Shown here one piece after another: positions 62,601 through 63,852 of a DNA stretch of 64,000 nt. The notes below the pieces were generated by a model that was not told where the DNA came from, did not search any database, and saw only the letters and a list, made by a program, of their open reading frames with translations. The position numbers were made by a program, and so were the translations under genes. Position 1 is the first letter of the stretch, and every line of letters begins with the position of its first letter. Source of the DNA: Amoebophrya sp. A120 (taxonomy: Eukaryota > Sar > Dinophyceae > Syndiniales > Amoebophryaceae); NCBI GenBank assembly GCA_905178155.1, contig CAJINV010000005.1:7122989-7186988 (forward strand). Reading direction: 5' to 3'.

Positions 62601-63852
62601 CAGTATGGGGAGGGGGGATTTTTCCTTTGAATGCGAGTATTTTACCAAAGAGCTCCACGAGGAGGACAAGGCGCACCTGGTCATGCACAAAATATGGATT
62701 GTAAAGATGTCTGGGTCTGGAAGATTGCAACTTGTCATGCTAAAACTGAATCATGCAGAAATCTGTGTTGCATGAGTGCCAAAAGGTGTCCACTTTCGAC
62801 CAGGTTTGGAGGGAGTTTCTCATGCAGAATAGGCATGGCAGGGACCTCACAGACTCTGTCATGCTAGGTCCCGCATTCCAGACCTCACAAGTCATGGAAA
62901 ACCTGCATGACAAGTTTAGACTCTTCCAGACCCAGACATTTTTGCATTTGATACAAAATGGACAACCGCGATTGGCACGGGATTAAGTCACCGCGTTGGC
63001 AAACGATTGCTATATGGAATTCGCTGTGGACGCTGGCGTTCCGGGAGGCGCAGTGCTTATGCATCGCAAAATGTGCGTAAGTACTCGTACATTCTAATTG
63101 CAATCGAGCATGACAAACCTGATTTCCTATGTAACTCACCATGACTACAAATTTAAACTGTCATGCTGACGAAATCGAAATTTGTCATGCGGTCACTTCT
63201 ACAGCCAGTACACGATGCTACTTTTGCAAAAATGCATACTGCTTCGCAAGCTGCGACAACTTTATGGGGAAAAATGTTTTCTCGCCCGCGGAAGGTGGAG
63301 GCGCGGAGGAGGGTGACCAGGACGAACTTTTTTCTCCGGTGCCAGTACGCATTGCAAATATGTCCGGGTCTAGAAGGATGCAACGTGTCTTGCTGTTGCT
63401 GGATTTGGATTCTACAAAAATCTGTATTGCATGAACAGCAACAGTAACAGAGGTGGTCCAGTTTTTGCCACGGCGAGAGGGAATTTCTCGTGCGGTATAG
63501 GCATCAGGAGGCCCTCACAAAATCTGTGATGCTAGGGCATGCATCACAAACATCAGGAGTCTAGTCATGCAAAATGTGGTGCATGACAATCCTTCCAGAC
63601 CCGGACATATTTGCACTTGATAGCCAGTTTCGGAAAACGACGAGGAACAACCTAGCAGTGGACCTAGTACGTCAACCCGTCCGCTGGATGAATTTGGCCC
63701 GGTTCTTGAGCAACAATTGCAGAGCAGCAACTGCAATAGCAATACCTCGTCGCAACAAGTCCAAGAATCTGCTGCTGGCAGTCGTTCTTCATCATCCTCA
63801 CATTTGTACGATTACGCAAAAAGCAGAACGACCAGGGACAGTGTCGTTGTCT
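22643..63852 (+). CDS. Gene 3: giant protein with DExH-box helicase (TDRD9/spindle-E-like)
   Basis: About 22.7 kb of coding sequence in more than 70 exons, continuing past the window. The helicase core is at 28184-31505 and the HA2 region at 32805-33059. About 740 residues precede it and more than 5,500 residues of mostly charged sequence follow. Nearly every element junction keeps the frame open. Exceptions are the IE-D junctions at 27348 and 30393. Four elements (26216, 36166, 51727, 55421) carry 0.6-0.9 kb insertions. If gene boundaries exist, these four are the only places they could hide, but frame continuity across all four argues for one gene. The N-terminus is unread; the first open codons follow 22640. 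In animals, TDRD9/spindle-E act in piRNA-directed transposon silencing. That role is not shown here. Confidence 0.6.
22725..22877. mobile_element. IE-G introner
   Basis: 153 bp. Inner ends AATTCCCCGTACATGT and GGGAAATTTACTGTGCATA. Join FFQRF|WYQQRLQ is in frame. Confidence 0.85.
23633..23870. mobile_element. IE-I introner
   Basis: 238 bp. Ends TATGGCATTCTCAGCTGTTAC and GTTGAGAACGCCATA. Join RDEEY|KEVDPSRM is in frame. Confidence 0.85.
23871..24416 (+). CDS. Gene 3 exons flanking an IE-E
   Basis: Exon 23871-24043 (KEVDPSRMLQEALKKRDK, then an acidic run) and exon 24268-24416 (PSEYEDENGLTAAEADYEKR). Linker-like. Confidence 0.6.
24044..24267. mobile_element. IE-E introner
   Basis: 224 bp. Ends TATGACAGTTCACAACTCC and GGGAGTTGTGCACTCTCATA. 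A literal join gives TAA. Confidence 0.85.
24417..24632. mobile_element. IE-C introner, eroded right end
   Basis: About 216 bp. Left TATCGCAAGAGAAAACTG. The right end is CAGTGAAACACTTTTTTCATGGGAC, lacking the usual ATA. Confidence 0.75.
24633..25238 (+). CDS. Gene 3 exons: Cys-containing segment
   Basis: Exons 24633-24725, 24875-24919 and 25078-25238. They read GRADRARAIQDSYVCDYCFQ, then GWFEIMAFRREDPY, then ERFADVCGYDEDLREDLEK. A CxxC (VCDYCF) plus later cysteines could bind zinc, but no known finger pattern fits. Confidence 0.6.
24726..24874. mobile_element. IE-B introner
   Basis: 149 bp. Left TATGAACTGCAAAAGTATCG, right TTTTGCACAGGATA. A literal join gives TAG. Confidence 0.85.
24920..25077. 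mobile_element. IE-G introner
   Basis: 158 bp. Inner ends AATTTTTCCCCGTACACG and ACATGTACGGGAAATTT. Join EDPY|MPPKDVTT is in frame. Confidence 0.85.
25239..25398. mobile_element. IE-B introner
   Basis: 160 bp. Left TATGAATTGCAAAAGTAC, right TTTTGCACAGCATA. Join GVDLL|YLLNPHD. Confidence 0.85.
25399..26215 (+). CDS. Gene 3 exons before the interrupted IE-B
   Basis: Exons 25399-25705 (YLLNPHDMAVPEGDLYGEG ... NANYRASLNPSSGG), 25854-25924 (HKESADTERYATLLSVLEK) and 26139-26215 (SWETALKELQDILPDSKWR). Helical, with no family recognised. Confidence 0.65.
25706..25853. mobile_element. IE-B introner
   Basis: 148 bp. Left ATATGCATTGCAAAAGTATC, right TTTTGCGCAGGATA. The downstream exon frame (HKESADTERY) requires one base fewer than a literal join. 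Confidence 0.85.
25925..26138. mobile_element. IE-E introner
   Basis: 214 bp. Ends TATGCCAGTGCACAACTCC and GGGAGTTGTGCACTGTTATA. Join HESC|ISWETALK. Confidence 0.85.
26254..27156. mobile_element. Nested insertion with CATG target duplication
   Basis: 903 bp between CATG copies at 26250-26253 and 27157-27160. Its ends TGTATCAGTTCAACTG and (complement) TGAATCGGTTCGAGAG match at 11 of 16 positions. It is GC-rich with no recognisable transposase. Contents include a CGCTCCTGA direct repeat and a GACCC/GGGTC hairpin near 26465. Confidence 0.65.
27111..27130. other. Perfect 20-bp palindrome
   Basis: TTCACGAACTAGTTCGTGAA, near the right end of the nested insertion. It could be a protein-binding site or part of the insertion's terminal structure. 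Confidence 0.8.
27271..28024 (+). CDS. Gene 3 exons upstream of the helicase core
   Basis: Exons 27271-27347 (DGSWDANPWARFFETWYP), 27626-27831 (RDPNSLAAFLMDMTGDEEE, KVFFNGGPNNQSFGHEPE) and 27991-28024 (RNCLLIKEVL). Probably the helicase's own N-terminal extension. The 27348-27625 junction does not fit the usual frame rule. Confidence 0.6.
27348..27625. mobile_element. IE-D introner
   Basis: 278 bp. Left TATGTAAAAACGCCTTCACC, right GATGTTTTTGCTCAGGATA. Literal joining gives TAA, and keeping the frame needs two bases fewer. Confidence 0.8.
27832..27990. mobile_element. IE-K introner (single copy)
   Basis: 159 bp. Arms AAGTGTTAACGTTAACGG and CCGTTAACGTTAACACTT. Join LLVRY|IRNCLLIK is in frame. 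Confidence 0.8.
28025..28183. mobile_element. IE-G introner
   Basis: 159 bp. Left TATGCAAGACAAATTTGC, right GTACAGGAAATTTACTGTGGATA. Join KEVLY|ILFEEEYL. Confidence 0.85.
28184..28460 (+). CDS. Gene 3 helicase exon: motif I (Walker A)
   Basis: About 92 codons. It reads from ILFEEEYLCSQWHGKKKA to DGRTGTGKSTQIPL. GRTGTGKST is the P-loop (motif I) of DExH-box helicases, preceded by the usual LPIxxYR-like approach (YIPLPILKYRRVFLDLLED). It binds the ATP phosphates. Confidence 0.9.
28461..28604. mobile_element. IE-B introner, just after motif I
   Basis: 144 bp. Left TATGCATTACAAAAGTATCG, right TTTTGCAGTTCATA. The join TQIPLY|TLYIADE is in frame. Confidence 0.85.
28605..28888 (+). CDS. Gene 3 helicase exon: motif Ia and GYRV
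   Basis: About 95 codons: TLYIADEMRTVMETEL, then RIILTQPKRLGAKTLAES (motif Ia, normally TQPRRVAA) and QQMGDRIGYRVGRL (the conserved GYxVR strand). The RNA-contacting part of RecA domain 1. Confidence 0.85.
28889..29071. mobile_element. IE-B introner
   Basis: 183 bp, longer than typical through an internal repeat of GCAAAAGCA. Left TATGCATTGCAAAAG, right TTTTGCACTGCATA. Join VGRLY|REAKDNKM. Confidence 0.85.
29072..29281 (+). CDS. Gene 3 helicase exon: motif II (DEMH)
   Basis: 70 codons: EVCFMTSTFLLQVLMHSPE (the T-G-hLL strand), LGDITHLILDEMHDRSVD. Motif II is DEMH, where most families have DEAH/DEVH. The catalytic Asp-Glu and His are present. Confidence 0.9.
29282..29574. mobile_element. IE-D introner
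   Basis: 293 bp. Left TATCCTCAGCAAGCACG, right GCGTTTTTGCTCAGGATA. Join QSRTY|RTKVIIMSAT is in frame. Confidence 0.8.
29575..30392 (+). CDS. Gene 3 helicase exons: motif III and linker
   Basis: Exons 29575-29623 (RTKVIIMSATLEKGF; motif III SAT), 29846-29882 (IIESYFNGCQGD) and 30143-30392 (RDYTKTIPRLEILNDTPHN). The third continues into an inserted linker (EYDDLMKRNMNLEDPRTGK) before RecA domain 2. Confidence 0.8.
29624..29845. mobile_element. IE-M introner
   Basis: 222 bp. Left TATGCAAGAAAAAAACTGTG, right CACAGTTTTTTTCTTGGATA. Join KGFIY|IIESYFN. Confidence 0.85.
29883..30142. mobile_element. IE-A introner
   Basis: 260 bp. Ends TATCAAATGTAAAAATG and CATTTTTACATTTGATA. Join CQGDY|RDYTKTI. 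Confidence 0.85.
30393..30676. mobile_element. IE-D introner with a frame problem
   Basis: 284 bp. Left TATGTAAAAACGTCCCCAC, right GTGGGGACGTTTTTCC...GGATA. A literal join shifts the frame. The frame-preserving join leaves TAA before LAKKIHAYTARI. Confidence 0.8.
30677..31505 (+). CDS. Gene 3 helicase exon: motifs IV, V and VI
   Basis: About 276 codons. Motif IV TTLVFLPGIVEIRDLEE, then FWLHSQHEERKHG, motif V IVLATNIAESGITIPDVG, motif VI QRQGRTGRVREGLALRMF. ATNIAES and QRxGRTGR complete the DExH RecA domain 2. Thr in RTGR and the FLPGIxEI form resemble TDRD9/spindle-E more than the spliceosomal DEAH proteins. About 60 acidic residues precede motif IV. Confidence 0.9.
31506..31653. mobile_element. 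IE-B introner
   Basis: 148 bp. Left TATGCATTGCAAAAGTACCG, right TTTTGCACAGGATA. Join LRCALY|AFTVAKLR. Confidence 0.85.
31654..32536 (+). CDS. Gene 3 exons between core and HA2
   Basis: Exons 31654-31732 (AFTVAKLREKYSVMPGWND), 31893-32034 (WGWDNRIEKWRLMDGETKD ... KFLHMLPCP), a tiny 32331-32338 exon and 32487-32536 (PQTNEVSSATDWLQK). They lead into the HA2 region as in other DExH helicases. Confidence 0.7.
31733..31892. mobile_element. IE-B introner
   Basis: 160 bp. Left TATGTATGAGTTGCAAAAGC, right TTTTGCACAGAATATT. Join QKPL|LWGWDNRI. Confidence 0.8.
32035..32330. mobile_element. IE-N introner (single copy, degenerate arms)
   Basis: 296 bp. Left TATGAAGTGCACATGTGG with inner GATCTGGGAAC. 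The right inner end is GTTCCCAGAAGACCC, ending CAGCTGATA. It is bounded by an in-frame TGA on the left, and excision restores PLYQPIPPQ. Confidence 0.7.
32339..32486. mobile_element. IE-B introner
   Basis: 148 bp. Left TATGAAATGCAAAAGCATCG, right TTTTGCACAGGATA. It lies only 8 bases after IE-N. Confidence 0.85.
32537..32804. mobile_element. IE-A introner
   Basis: 268 bp. Ends TATCAAATGCAAATATG and CACTTTTGCACTTGATA. Join DWLQKY|KKNGFLKG. A cut leaving one T would give TAG here. Confidence 0.85.
32805..33059 (+). CDS. Gene 3 helicase exon: HA2 region
   Basis: 85 codons: NDITAMGATCLGLQCSLLTA, KMMWTGIICGFVEEMILLA, ACIGFYESANDPEM. The pattern lT.lG...l.....a.h...g...G..ee...AA is the helicase-associated (HA2) segment. 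It usually follows motif VI directly. Here about 150 residues intervene. Confidence 0.8.
33060..33239. mobile_element. IE-G introner
   Basis: 180 bp. Left TATCCGCAGTAAATTTTTTT, right ACATGTACAGGTGTAAATTT. Join PPNFI|NLKQTHQAS. Confidence 0.85.
33240..33717 (+). CDS. Gene 3 exon after HA2
   Basis: 159 codons: QTHQASGAELLKLLNENR, AEWMVAFRTFFNGDTFSEV, SLYRFAEFLFKRKDLHRQK. Helical, and consistent with the region between HA2 and the OB-like fold. Identity not established. Confidence 0.7.
33718..33989. mobile_element. IE-A introner
   Basis: 272 bp. Ends TATCAAATGCAAAAATG and CAGACATTTTTGCATTTGATA. Join DKGHI|GQRRKQIM. Confidence 0.85.
33990..34748 (+). CDS. Gene 3 exons: possible OB-like region and basic helix
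   Basis: Exon 33990-34056 (QRRKQIMLKPRMWQEFLEK) and 34320-34748 (IIAELCLNFNRGIHWIWVN, LKKDFDPNFWIGMAFAGTN, then a Lys/Arg/Glu helix to RRMMRRNGRQS). The beta-rich part sits where DExH helicases carry their C-terminal fold. That placement is by position only. Confidence 0.65.
34057..34319. mobile_element. IE-A introner
   Basis: 263 bp. Left TATGGATTTCAAAAATGTC, right GAGATTTTTACATTTGATA. Join EKIAI|IAELCLNF. Confidence 0.85.
34749..34905. mobile_element. IE-B introner
   Basis: 157 bp. Left TATGCTTTGCAAAAGCATCG, right TTTTGCACAGGATA. A literal join gives TAA before SREVNKFLDRYYP. Confidence 0.85.
34906..36165 (+). CDS. Gene 3 exons to the interrupted IE-A
   Basis: Exons 34906-34984 (SREVNKFLDRYYPKAVEEA), 35241-35788 (KQEACKEYFTEDGENSPRE, AEIPAEGKRFFCQIMGWDE) and 36000-36165 (RHYPEQVRFHRIYTHFREH, then a basic coiled coil). 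No family recognised. Confidence 0.65.
34985..35240. mobile_element. IE-A variant introner
   Basis: 256 bp. Left TATGCATTGCAAGCAAGCG then TGTCTGGGTCTGC. The right end CCAGACCCAGACGCGTTTTC...GCATA. Termini resemble IE-B tips (TATGCATTGCAA). A literal join gives TAG. Confidence 0.8.
35789..35999. mobile_element. IE-C introner
   Basis: 211 bp. Left TATCGCCAGAAAAAACTATT, right TTTTTCGGTACGATA. Join PKIRI|IRHYPEQV. Confidence 0.85.
36166..37229. mobile_element. IE-A introner enlarged by foreign sequence
   Basis: 1,064 bp. The left half is a recognisable IE-A (TATCAAATGGAAAAATGTCC) to about 36330. Only a short right end (GCATGACATTTTTACATTTGATA) remains at 37207-37229. Excision joins RRRKKRI|KREKKQKW in frame. 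The middle is GC-rich with a K-rich open frame (36339-36536) that could instead be a terminal ex on if the gene ended here. Confidence 0.65.
37078..37139. repeat. 27-bp direct repeat
   Basis: Identical 27-mers starting GGCAGAGGCTAAATCTG at 37078-37104 and 37113-37139, with an 8-base spacer. They lie inside the foreign part of the enlarged IE-A. Confidence 0.85.
37230..38216 (+). CDS. Gene 3 exons: basic then acidic linker
   Basis: Exons 37230-37297 (KREKKQKWMELKWQGKLLQ), 37447-37647 (RGKDGKLVVVSDKKGGDAG) and 37874-38216 (SPHVLVARTKDFIIFRPND, then Glu/Lys-rich, EYGTDEEDVFNGEVFHKDE). Probably disordered. Confidence 0.65.
37298..37446. mobile_element. IE-B introner
   Basis: 149 bp. Left TATCCTGTGCAAAAGTATCG, right TTCTGCAGTTCATA. 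Join QKKRY|KRGKDGK. Confidence 0.85.
37648..37873. mobile_element. IE-E introner
   Basis: 226 bp. Left TATGATAGTGCAGAATTTC, right GGGGAGTAGTTTCGCACCCTCATA, so the arms are more diverged than usual. Join EQNPLY|SPHVLVAR. Confidence 0.8.
38217..38438. mobile_element. IE-C introner
   Basis: 222 bp. Left TATCACAACAAAAAACTG, right CAGTTTTCTGTCGTGGGATA. Join EEHILY|LPDSCYDS. Confidence 0.85.
38439..39382 (+). CDS. Gene 3 exon: acidic serine-rich
   Basis: About 314 codons, LPDSCYDSSELLSLADLEE to DDEYNPSDWDFI. Ser/Asp/Glu runs with Thr/Pro segments. Likely disordered and phosphorylatable. Confidence 0.7.
39383..39607. mobile_element. IE-M introner
   Basis: 225 bp. Left TATCCAAAAAAAAAACTGTG, right CACAGTTTTTTTCTTGCATA. 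Join DWDFI|DSYEDSED. Confidence 0.85.
39608..41399 (+). CDS. Gene 3 exons across IE-F, C, A and B
   Basis: Exons 39608-39756 (acidic, ending LDDWKDFSQED), 40063-40440 (DLERVMRQKRYEFPMITPI, NEFIKDIIFGNSSDFYDNI), 40650-40794 (ALEDITLEQLQACQFSGHP), 41058-41095 and 41250-41399 (DLSLYQMRQFCKDMLSKAG). The last has a compact helical look. Confidence 0.65.
39757..40062. mobile_element. IE-F introner
   Basis: 306 bp. Ends TATGGATGTGTCAGAGTTG and CCTGACAGCTCCATA. Join SQEDY|KDLERVMR. Confidence 0.85.
40441..40649. mobile_element. IE-C introner
   Basis: 209 bp. Left TATCGCCAGAAAAAACTG, right GTTTTTCGTACGATA. Join AAANGI|NGKKGTKN. Confidence 0.85.
40795..41057. mobile_element. IE-A introner
   Basis: 263 bp. 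Left TATCAAATGTAAGTAAAAATG (a four-base insertion), right CATTTTTGCATTTGATA. Join EFPMPI|MPAHMRLL. Confidence 0.85.
41096..41249. mobile_element. IE-B introner
   Basis: 154 bp. Left TATCCTGTGCAAAAGTATCG, right CTTTTGCAATCCATA. Join LVETGY|TGKIAFSG. Confidence 0.85.
41400..41708. mobile_element. IE-H introner
   Basis: 309 bp. Inner ends GAAAAACCCCCCCTCCCCAT and ATGGGGAGGGGGGATTTTTC. A literal join gives TAG before HSAANVSNKN. Confidence 0.85.
41709..42580 (+). CDS. Gene 3 exons: coiled coil and acidic linker
   Basis: Exons 41709-41964 (LEELLAKRRKVLEKEGRLE, a clear coiled coil, then DDDEDEDDSD), 42105-42222 (SDDSEVKEKFFEAQAKAAG) and 42484-42580 (GSSDNDSVDPRMANDPFCS). Confidence 0.65.
41965..42104. 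mobile_element. IE-B introner
   Basis: 140 bp. Left TATGAACTGCAAATAATTATC, right GATGCTTTTGTAATGCATA. Arms are eroded. A literal join gives TAA. Confidence 0.8.
42223..42483. mobile_element. IE-A introner
   Basis: 261 bp. Left TATCAACTGCAAAAATG, right CATATTTGCAATCCATA. Join DTSGLY|GSSDNDSV. Confidence 0.85.
42581..42741. mobile_element. IE-G introner
   Basis: 161 bp. Left TATCTATCGTAAATTTATTCC, right ACATGCACGGGGGGAAATTTC. Join FRDGVY|GEFEFADD. Confidence 0.85.
42742..44804 (+). CDS. Gene 3 large exon
   Basis: About 687 codons, GEFEFADDRCEKFAHKIG to GPGWPKWYRDAYEKYS. A short N-terminal folded part is followed by acidic sequence. A helical middle (LKELLGEADFEVYCKDMQE, ALKPPEIKILRQICKLEKA) comes next, and the C-terminal half is Ser-rich. 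Function unknown. Confidence 0.75.
43895..43994. repeat. 54-bp in-frame tandem repeat
   Basis: Two 46-base copies (43895-43940 and 43949-43994), 54 bases apart, encode SSSSESIGGFELAN and SSSSASTGGFDVAN. The high identity suggests a recent duplication in the coding sequence. Confidence 0.85.
44805..44953. mobile_element. IE-B introner
   Basis: 149 bp. Left TATCCTGTGCAAAAGTATCG, right GCTTTTGCAGTTCATA. Join EKYSY|NSTKQREF. Confidence 0.85.
44954..45073 (+). CDS. Gene 3 small exon
   Basis: 40 codons, NSTKQREFGSKVKLLRKWV to GMQKKIIRQI, basic and helical. Confidence 0.65.
45074..45342. mobile_element. IE-A introner
   Basis: 269 bp. Left TATCAACTGCAAAAGTG, right CATATTTGCATTTGATA. Join IIRQII|EIYEMQVK. 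Confidence 0.85.
45343..49984 (+). CDS. Gene 3 largest exon
   Basis: About 1,547 uninterrupted codons, with none of the three stop codons, which supports the standard genetic code. It begins EIYEMQVKGLPYAYICEDG. Scattered aromatic blocks (LHLCYYDQRFTSWDPFAKL, FQRRKRYQLLATVFNLDFA, YVLPPFRTWMKIRSDAKKN) lie between acidic and Ser/Gly-rich linkers. It ends with a basic Lys/Ala region and YEKQNWPCRSREDFWEKIQ. No domain recognised. Confidence 0.8.
49985..50127. mobile_element. IE-B introner
   Basis: 143 bp. Left TATCCTGTGCAAAAGTATCG, right TTTTGCACTGTATA. Join IQLHTI|HTAQHRFF. It follows 4.6 kb without any element. Confidence 0.85.
50128..51104 (+). CDS. Gene 3 exons flanking an IE-F
   Basis: Exon 50128-50464 (HTAQHRFFNRYLDYSSVDD, LPHELETILRLQPVEDRAA) and 50787-51104 (FDVESQEKWYFLADDTTEQ, then acidic and a basic coiled coil, QRRKIERLNRKIEKKRK). 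Confidence 0.65.
50465..50786. mobile_element. IE-F introner
   Basis: 322 bp. Left TATGGAAGTGCCAGAATCG, right TTCTGACACATCCATA. Join KFKQFDI|FDVESQEK is in frame. Confidence 0.8.
51105..51370. mobile_element. IE-A introner
   Basis: 266 bp. Left TATGGAAGGCAAATATGTC, right CACTTTTGCATTTGATA. Join DMPHIY|HKNFDNEE. Confidence 0.85.
51371..51726 (+). CDS. Gene 3 exon: compact segment
   Basis: 118 codons: HKNFDNEEFSAQGLQWNKC, RRLAFDLFLLQLWPNYDIP, VQYVLNAIGEPVLISVKLG, REWIRIVDINLQVIND. One of the most globular-looking parts of the gene. It continues at 52569-52612 (FREMQQLIQSRCYN). Family not recognised. Confidence 0.7.
51727..52568. mobile_element. IE-A introner enlarged by insertion, 17-bp exon repeat
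   Basis: 842 bp. The IE-A body is split at 51936-52502. The 17-mer TGCAAGTGATCAACGAT ends the left exon (51710-51726) and recurs at 52552-52568 in place of the normal right tip GCATTTGATA. Either copy gives VIND|FREMQQLIQ in frame. Confidence 0.8.
51936..52502. mobile_element. Insertion inside the IE-A at 51727
   Basis: 567 bp between TGC copies (51933-51935 and 52503-52505). The interrupted IE-A matches the one at 40795-41057 on both sides. It contains two AAGAAAAAAAA runs near its ends, at about 51951 and 52464. No reading frame of note. Confidence 0.65.
52613..52845. mobile_element. IE-I introner
   Basis: 233 bp. Inner ends GTTACATTCTCAACTGTTAC and GTAACAGTTGAGAATGTAAC, right end AACGCCATA. 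Join RCYNLY|NPRAGRYE. Confidence 0.85.
52846..53503 (+). CDS. Gene 3 exons flanking an IE-L
   Basis: Exon 52846-53112 (NPRAGRYETAEEEEDVQNA ... SNSSWYYLEYIG) and 53340-53503 (GGGVYSTGDNEYFNENDIR, FHFVADTLQDDDEFNHLDY). Acidic, with a possibly beta-rich second part. Confidence 0.65.
53113..53339. mobile_element. IE-L introner
   Basis: 227 bp. Left TATGCGAAGAAAAAAGTGTTAC, right TTTTTATTTTCGTGGGATA, so the right arm is diverged. Join EYIGY|IGGGVYST. Confidence 0.75.
53504..53673. mobile_element. IE-B introner
   Basis: 170 bp. Left ATATGCATCGCAAATGCATCG, right CAACTTTTCCACTGGATA. The exon frame EKHAYKVRKFG needs one base fewer than a literal join. Confidence 0.8.
53674..54726 (+). CDS. Gene 3 exons flanking an IE-D
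   Basis: Exon 53674-54046 (EKHAYKVRKFGADSVMAYE, Gly/Arg-rich, then Gln/Asn-rich) and 54312-54726 (VDPGEFGEDQLAKVYEGVA, ALNYGHFDLPDVEDFYHGM, then an acidic Ser tail). Mostly disordered. Confidence 0.65.
54047..54311. mobile_element. IE-D introner
   Basis: 265 bp. Left TATCATTTGTAAAAACGTCC, right GGGGACGTTTTTGCTCACCATA. A literal join gives TAG. Confidence 0.85.
54727..54889. mobile_element. IE-G introner
   Basis: 163 bp. Inner ends CAAATTTCCCGTACATG and GTACGGGAAATTTACTG. Join DVDNLY|NPNFDVSK. Confidence 0.85.
54890..55420 (+). CDS. Gene 3 exons before the enlarged IE-F
   Basis: Exon 54890-55194 (NPNFDVSKVPDTLPALLPE, then a basic helical end, RQLARKLKRERRIREAKQ) and 55358-55420 (RAKNPMCYDLRTFGDYMRM). 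Confidence 0.65.
55195..55357. mobile_element. IE-B introner
   Basis: 163 bp. Left TATCCTGTGCAAAAGTAATA, right GCTTTTGCATTTCATA. A literal join gives TAG. Confidence 0.85.
55421..56543. mobile_element. IE-F introner (reverse orientation) split by insertion
   Basis: 1,123 bp. The part from 56276 to 56543 is the reverse complement of the IE-F body at 8163-8467. The left tip TATGGATGTGTCAGGATTG remains at 55420. Excision joins DYMRMY|TMCKEIIG in frame. Confidence 0.8.
55461..56275. mobile_element. Insertion inside the IE-F at 55421
   Basis: About 815 bp of GC-rich DNA dominated by GAGAGGT/ACCTCTC-type runs: purine-rich GAGAGGT at 55490-55740, then complementary CCTCTCGCGC at 55920-56000. It ends with a perfect hairpin, GCCCCGGC-GTCA-GCCGGGGC, at about 56249-56268. 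No gene recognised. Confidence 0.65.
56544..57446 (+). CDS. Gene 3 exon
   Basis: 301 codons: TMCKEIIGEEKKELKRKKW, LCRKVVLTRVFKLWKGVQF, then an acidic Ser run, then HMIGLDNVCRFRQALQRVM and SLATGNYVSAYVKKLEEKF. Two short folded blocks around a disordered middle. Confidence 0.7.
57447..57607. mobile_element. IE-B introner
   Basis: 161 bp. Left TATGCAATGCAAAAGCATCG, right TTTTGCGCAGGATA. Join AAAGDVY|DEDLEEIV. Confidence 0.85.
57608..58741 (+). CDS. Gene 3 exons: Trp-rich segment
   Basis: Exons 57608-57746 (DEDLEEIVAGGGGEDSPAL, LLTPEELKRLESV), 57906-58013 (SAIAYEKLKGTIPWQMRTK) and 58265-58741. The third is strikingly aromatic (FHIPAWLELFKIKQQFGSW, SQYWKLHWQKCVNRLNQHF, WMYGLSKEWWEFCLCQAIE) and clearly folded. 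No family recognised. Confidence 0.7.
57747..57905. mobile_element. IE-G introner
   Basis: 159 bp. Left TATCCACTGTAAATTTTATCC, right TGTACGGGAGGGGAAATTTG. A literal join gives TAG. Confidence 0.85.
58014..58264. mobile_element. IE-A introner
   Basis: 251 bp. Left TATCAAATGCAAATATG, right CATTTTTGCAGTTCATA (IE-B-type tip). A literal join gives TAA. Confidence 0.85.
58742..58953. mobile_element. IE-G introner
   Basis: 212 bp. Left TATGCAAGACAAGGTCATTT, right GTACAGGAAGTTCATTATGTGGATA. Join DPRSFY|TIPEHRLL. Confidence 0.8.
58954..59876 (+). CDS. Gene 3 exons flanking an IE-J
   Basis: Exon 58954-59722 (TIPEHRLLLVKEAVQFEQK, KLPEFEFSYDPEWTPAPRS, then acidic/Ser-rich, a coiled coil and AQEMWYQALHRRPEKEQEK) and 59828-59876 (PRSLLDINFPLTANE). 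Confidence 0.65.
59723..59827. mobile_element. IE-J introner
   Basis: 105 bp. Inner ends AAACAACCATTCCCATCC and GAATGGGGATGGTTTTTTT. Join PLHLY|NPRSLLDI. Confidence 0.85.
59877..60103. mobile_element. IE-E introner
   Basis: 227 bp. Left TATGGGAGTGCACAACTCC, right GGGGAGTTGTGCACTTTCATA. Join LTANEY|NEFHSMVR. Confidence 0.85.
60104..61316 (+). CDS. Gene 3 exons across IE-B, H and A
   Basis: Exons 60104-60194 (NEFHSMVRRAVHIQNPDTD), 60343-60396 (TTCEKVKWRSVPEDIRK), 60718-60777 (IILEWVKLQAPMFVSHREL) and 61036-61316 (MLTDRALHDLREGKCFFSE, then a Ser/Asp-rich linker to EALDSPFLLKA). Confidence 0.65.
60195..60342. mobile_element. IE-B introner
   Basis: 148 bp. Left TATGAGCTGCAAAAGCCTCG, right TTTTGCACAGGATA. 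Join NFTNYTTY|TTCEKVKW. Confidence 0.85.
60397..60717. mobile_element. IE-H introner
   Basis: 321 bp. Left TATCAAGGAGAAAAATCCCC, right GGAGGAGTTTTTCCTTTTGATA. Join DIRKII|KIILEWVK. Confidence 0.85.
60778..61035. mobile_element. IE-A introner
   Basis: 258 bp. Left TATCAAATGAAAATATG, right CATTTTTAGATTTGATA. A literal join gives TAG. Confidence 0.85.
61317..61464. mobile_element. IE-B introner
   Basis: 148 bp. Left ATGAATTGCAAAAGTATCG (flank CATG, not TATG), right TTTTGCACAGGATA. Join FLLKAI|KALAQQYY. Confidence 0.85.
61465..62325 (+). CDS. Gene 3 exons across IE-L and IE-C
   Basis: Exons 61465-61505 (KALAQQYYAYLRG), 61724-61767 (GKFEKLSSDPVTRL) and 61982-62325 (RPKAAAYRIRADLVDHQLL, then a Ser/Thr/Asn linker, then FHLLDRHPNNFLTQMRFPN). 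Confidence 0.65.
61506..61723. mobile_element. IE-L introner
   Basis: 218 bp. Left TATCCAAGGAAAAAAGTGTTAC, right GTAACACTTTTTTCTGTCCATA. Join AYLRGY|RGKFEKLS. Confidence 0.85.
61768..61981. mobile_element. IE-C introner
   Basis: 214 bp. Left TATCCCACGAAAAAACTGTT, right CAGTGAAATATTTTTTGCTTGCGATA. Join PVTRLY|RPKAAAYR. Confidence 0.85.
62326..62632. mobile_element. IE-H introner
   Basis: 307 bp. Left TATCGAAAAGAAAATTTCCC, right GGAGGGGGGATTTTTCCTTTGAAT. The right tip lacks ATA. Join KFELC|EYFTKELH. Confidence 0.8.
62633..63346 (+). CDS. Gene 3 exons across IE-A and IE-B
   Basis: Exons 62633-62693 (EYFTKELHEEDKAHLVMHK), 62953-63058 (MDNRDWHGIKSPRWQTIAI, WNSLWTLAFREAQ) and 63238-63346 (CFASCDNFMGKNVFSPAEG). 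Confidence 0.65.
62694..62952. mobile_element. IE-A introner
   Basis: 259 bp. Left TATGGATTGTAAAGATGTC, right CATTTTTGCATTTGATA. Join VMHKIY|KMDNRDWH. Confidence 0.85.
63059..63237. mobile_element. IE-B introner, diverged
   Basis: 179 bp. Left TATGCATCGCAAAATGTGCG, right GCTACTTTTGCAAAAATGCATA. Join REAQCLY|CFASCDNF. Confidence 0.8.
63347..63621. mobile_element. IE-A introner, TAC left flank
   Basis: 275 bp. Left TACGCATTGCAAATATGTCC (TAC in place of TAT), right CATATTTGCACTTGATA. A literal join gives TAG. Confidence 0.8.
63622..63852 (+). CDS. Gene 3 last exon in window
   Basis: 77 codons, SENDEEQPSSGPSTSTRPL to SSHLYDYAKSRTTRDSVVV. Ser/Gln-rich linker. The gene continues beyond the window. 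Confidence 0.6.
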